A stretch of 64,000 nt of DNA from Vibrio barjaei (lineage in GTDB: Bacteria > Pseudomonadota > Gammaproteobacteria > Enterobacterales > Vibrionaceae). The notes beneath the pieces are model-generated. The model was not told the DNA's origin and did no database searches. It saw only the letters and a program-made list of their open reading frames with translations. Both the position numbers and the translations under genes were made by a program. Where the stretch lies: contig NZ_LQXO02000009.1 in assembly GCF_001639065.2 (NCBI RefSeq), positions 1 through 64,000 on the forward strand, given 5' to 3'. Each line of letters opens with the position of its first letter. Within the stretch, counting starts at the first letter, position 1. Shown in pieces: positions 63,856 to 64,000 of this stretch.

Positions 63856-64000
63856 ATGAGCAAGGAACGCTTTGGCATCATACAAATGACATCAGGACCC
63901 GAACCAGAAAAGAACTTCAAGTTCATTGAACATAAGGTTGAGTTTCTTTCTGCCAAGGGGATGAAGTGGATTCTTACCCCAGAAAACTCGTTGGTTTTTG
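63856..64000 (+). CDS. Carbon-nitrogen hydrolase (nitrilase superfamily), 5' part only
   Basis: The first 48 residues are visible: MSKERFGIIQMTSGPEPEKNF and WILTPENSLVF. The latter holds the first catalytic residue (Glu) of the Glu-Lys-Cys triad in nitrilase-superfamily proteins. Position after yhdP matches the Nit-like amidohydrolase gene of other gammaproteobacteria, usually followed by tldD. It begins 4 nt after yhdP. The rest lies outside the window. Confidence 0.85.
   Translation, partial: MSKERFGIIQMTSGPEPEKNFKFIEHKVEFLSAKGMKWILTPENSLVF

Overview
The window is a chromosomal segment of a gammaproteobacterium, almost certainly a Vibrio or close relative. The evidence is a complete chitobiose (chb) catabolic operon, a complete MSHA type IV pilus locus, a QstR-type competence regulator next to galU and ssb, and the rpsU-yqeY-dnaG-rpoD arrangement. 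Nearly all of it is dense, well-conserved core genome. I see no insertion sequence, prophage, CRISPR array, toxin-antitoxin pair or other obvious island.

Layout. (1) 1-14012, minus strand: chitin-disaccharide operon. A periplasmic binding protein, two permeases and two ATPases import (GlcNAc)2. A GH9 enzyme, GlcNAc kinase, GH20 hexosaminidase, chitobiose phosphorylase and a sugar phosphomutase (cut by the window edge) convert it to GlcNAc-6-P. A 697-bp upstream region (14013-14709) carries a GTCAAAA repeat cluster overlapping a candidate promoter, and a good CRP site. (2) 14710-20348, minus strand: an unrecognised membrane protein, tRNA-Ile2(CAU), rpoD, dnaG, yqeY and rpsU. (3) 20591-26208: tsaD, an alpha/beta hydrolase, plsY, folB, a divergent folK-like gene, uppP and cca. 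(4) 26295-35932: gspA-gspB, a PglL-like O-oligosaccharyltransferase, uvrA with a candidate LexA box, galU, qstR and ssb. (5) 36195-55259, plus strand: the msh locus in the order mshH-I-J-K-L-M-N-E-G-F-B-A-C-D-O-P-Q. (6) 55411-64000, plus strand: mreBCD, maf, rng, yhdP and the start of a nitrilase-family gene.

Functionally the window joins chitin use, a chitin- and surface-adhesion pilus (MSHA) and a competence regulator, all parts of the Vibrio surface and chitin lifestyle, with housekeeping genes for replication, transcription, cell shape and lipid carriers between them.

I did not find a clearly new multi-gene system. The best leads are small. They are the repeat cluster at the chb promoter, an internally duplicated MshQ, an 18-bp tandem duplication at the mshK start, several perfect intercistronic hairpins at points where expression probably steps down (cbp/permease, yqeY/dnaG, mreB/mreC), a terminator-like palindrome inside the end of cca, and a folK-like protein with altered motifs.
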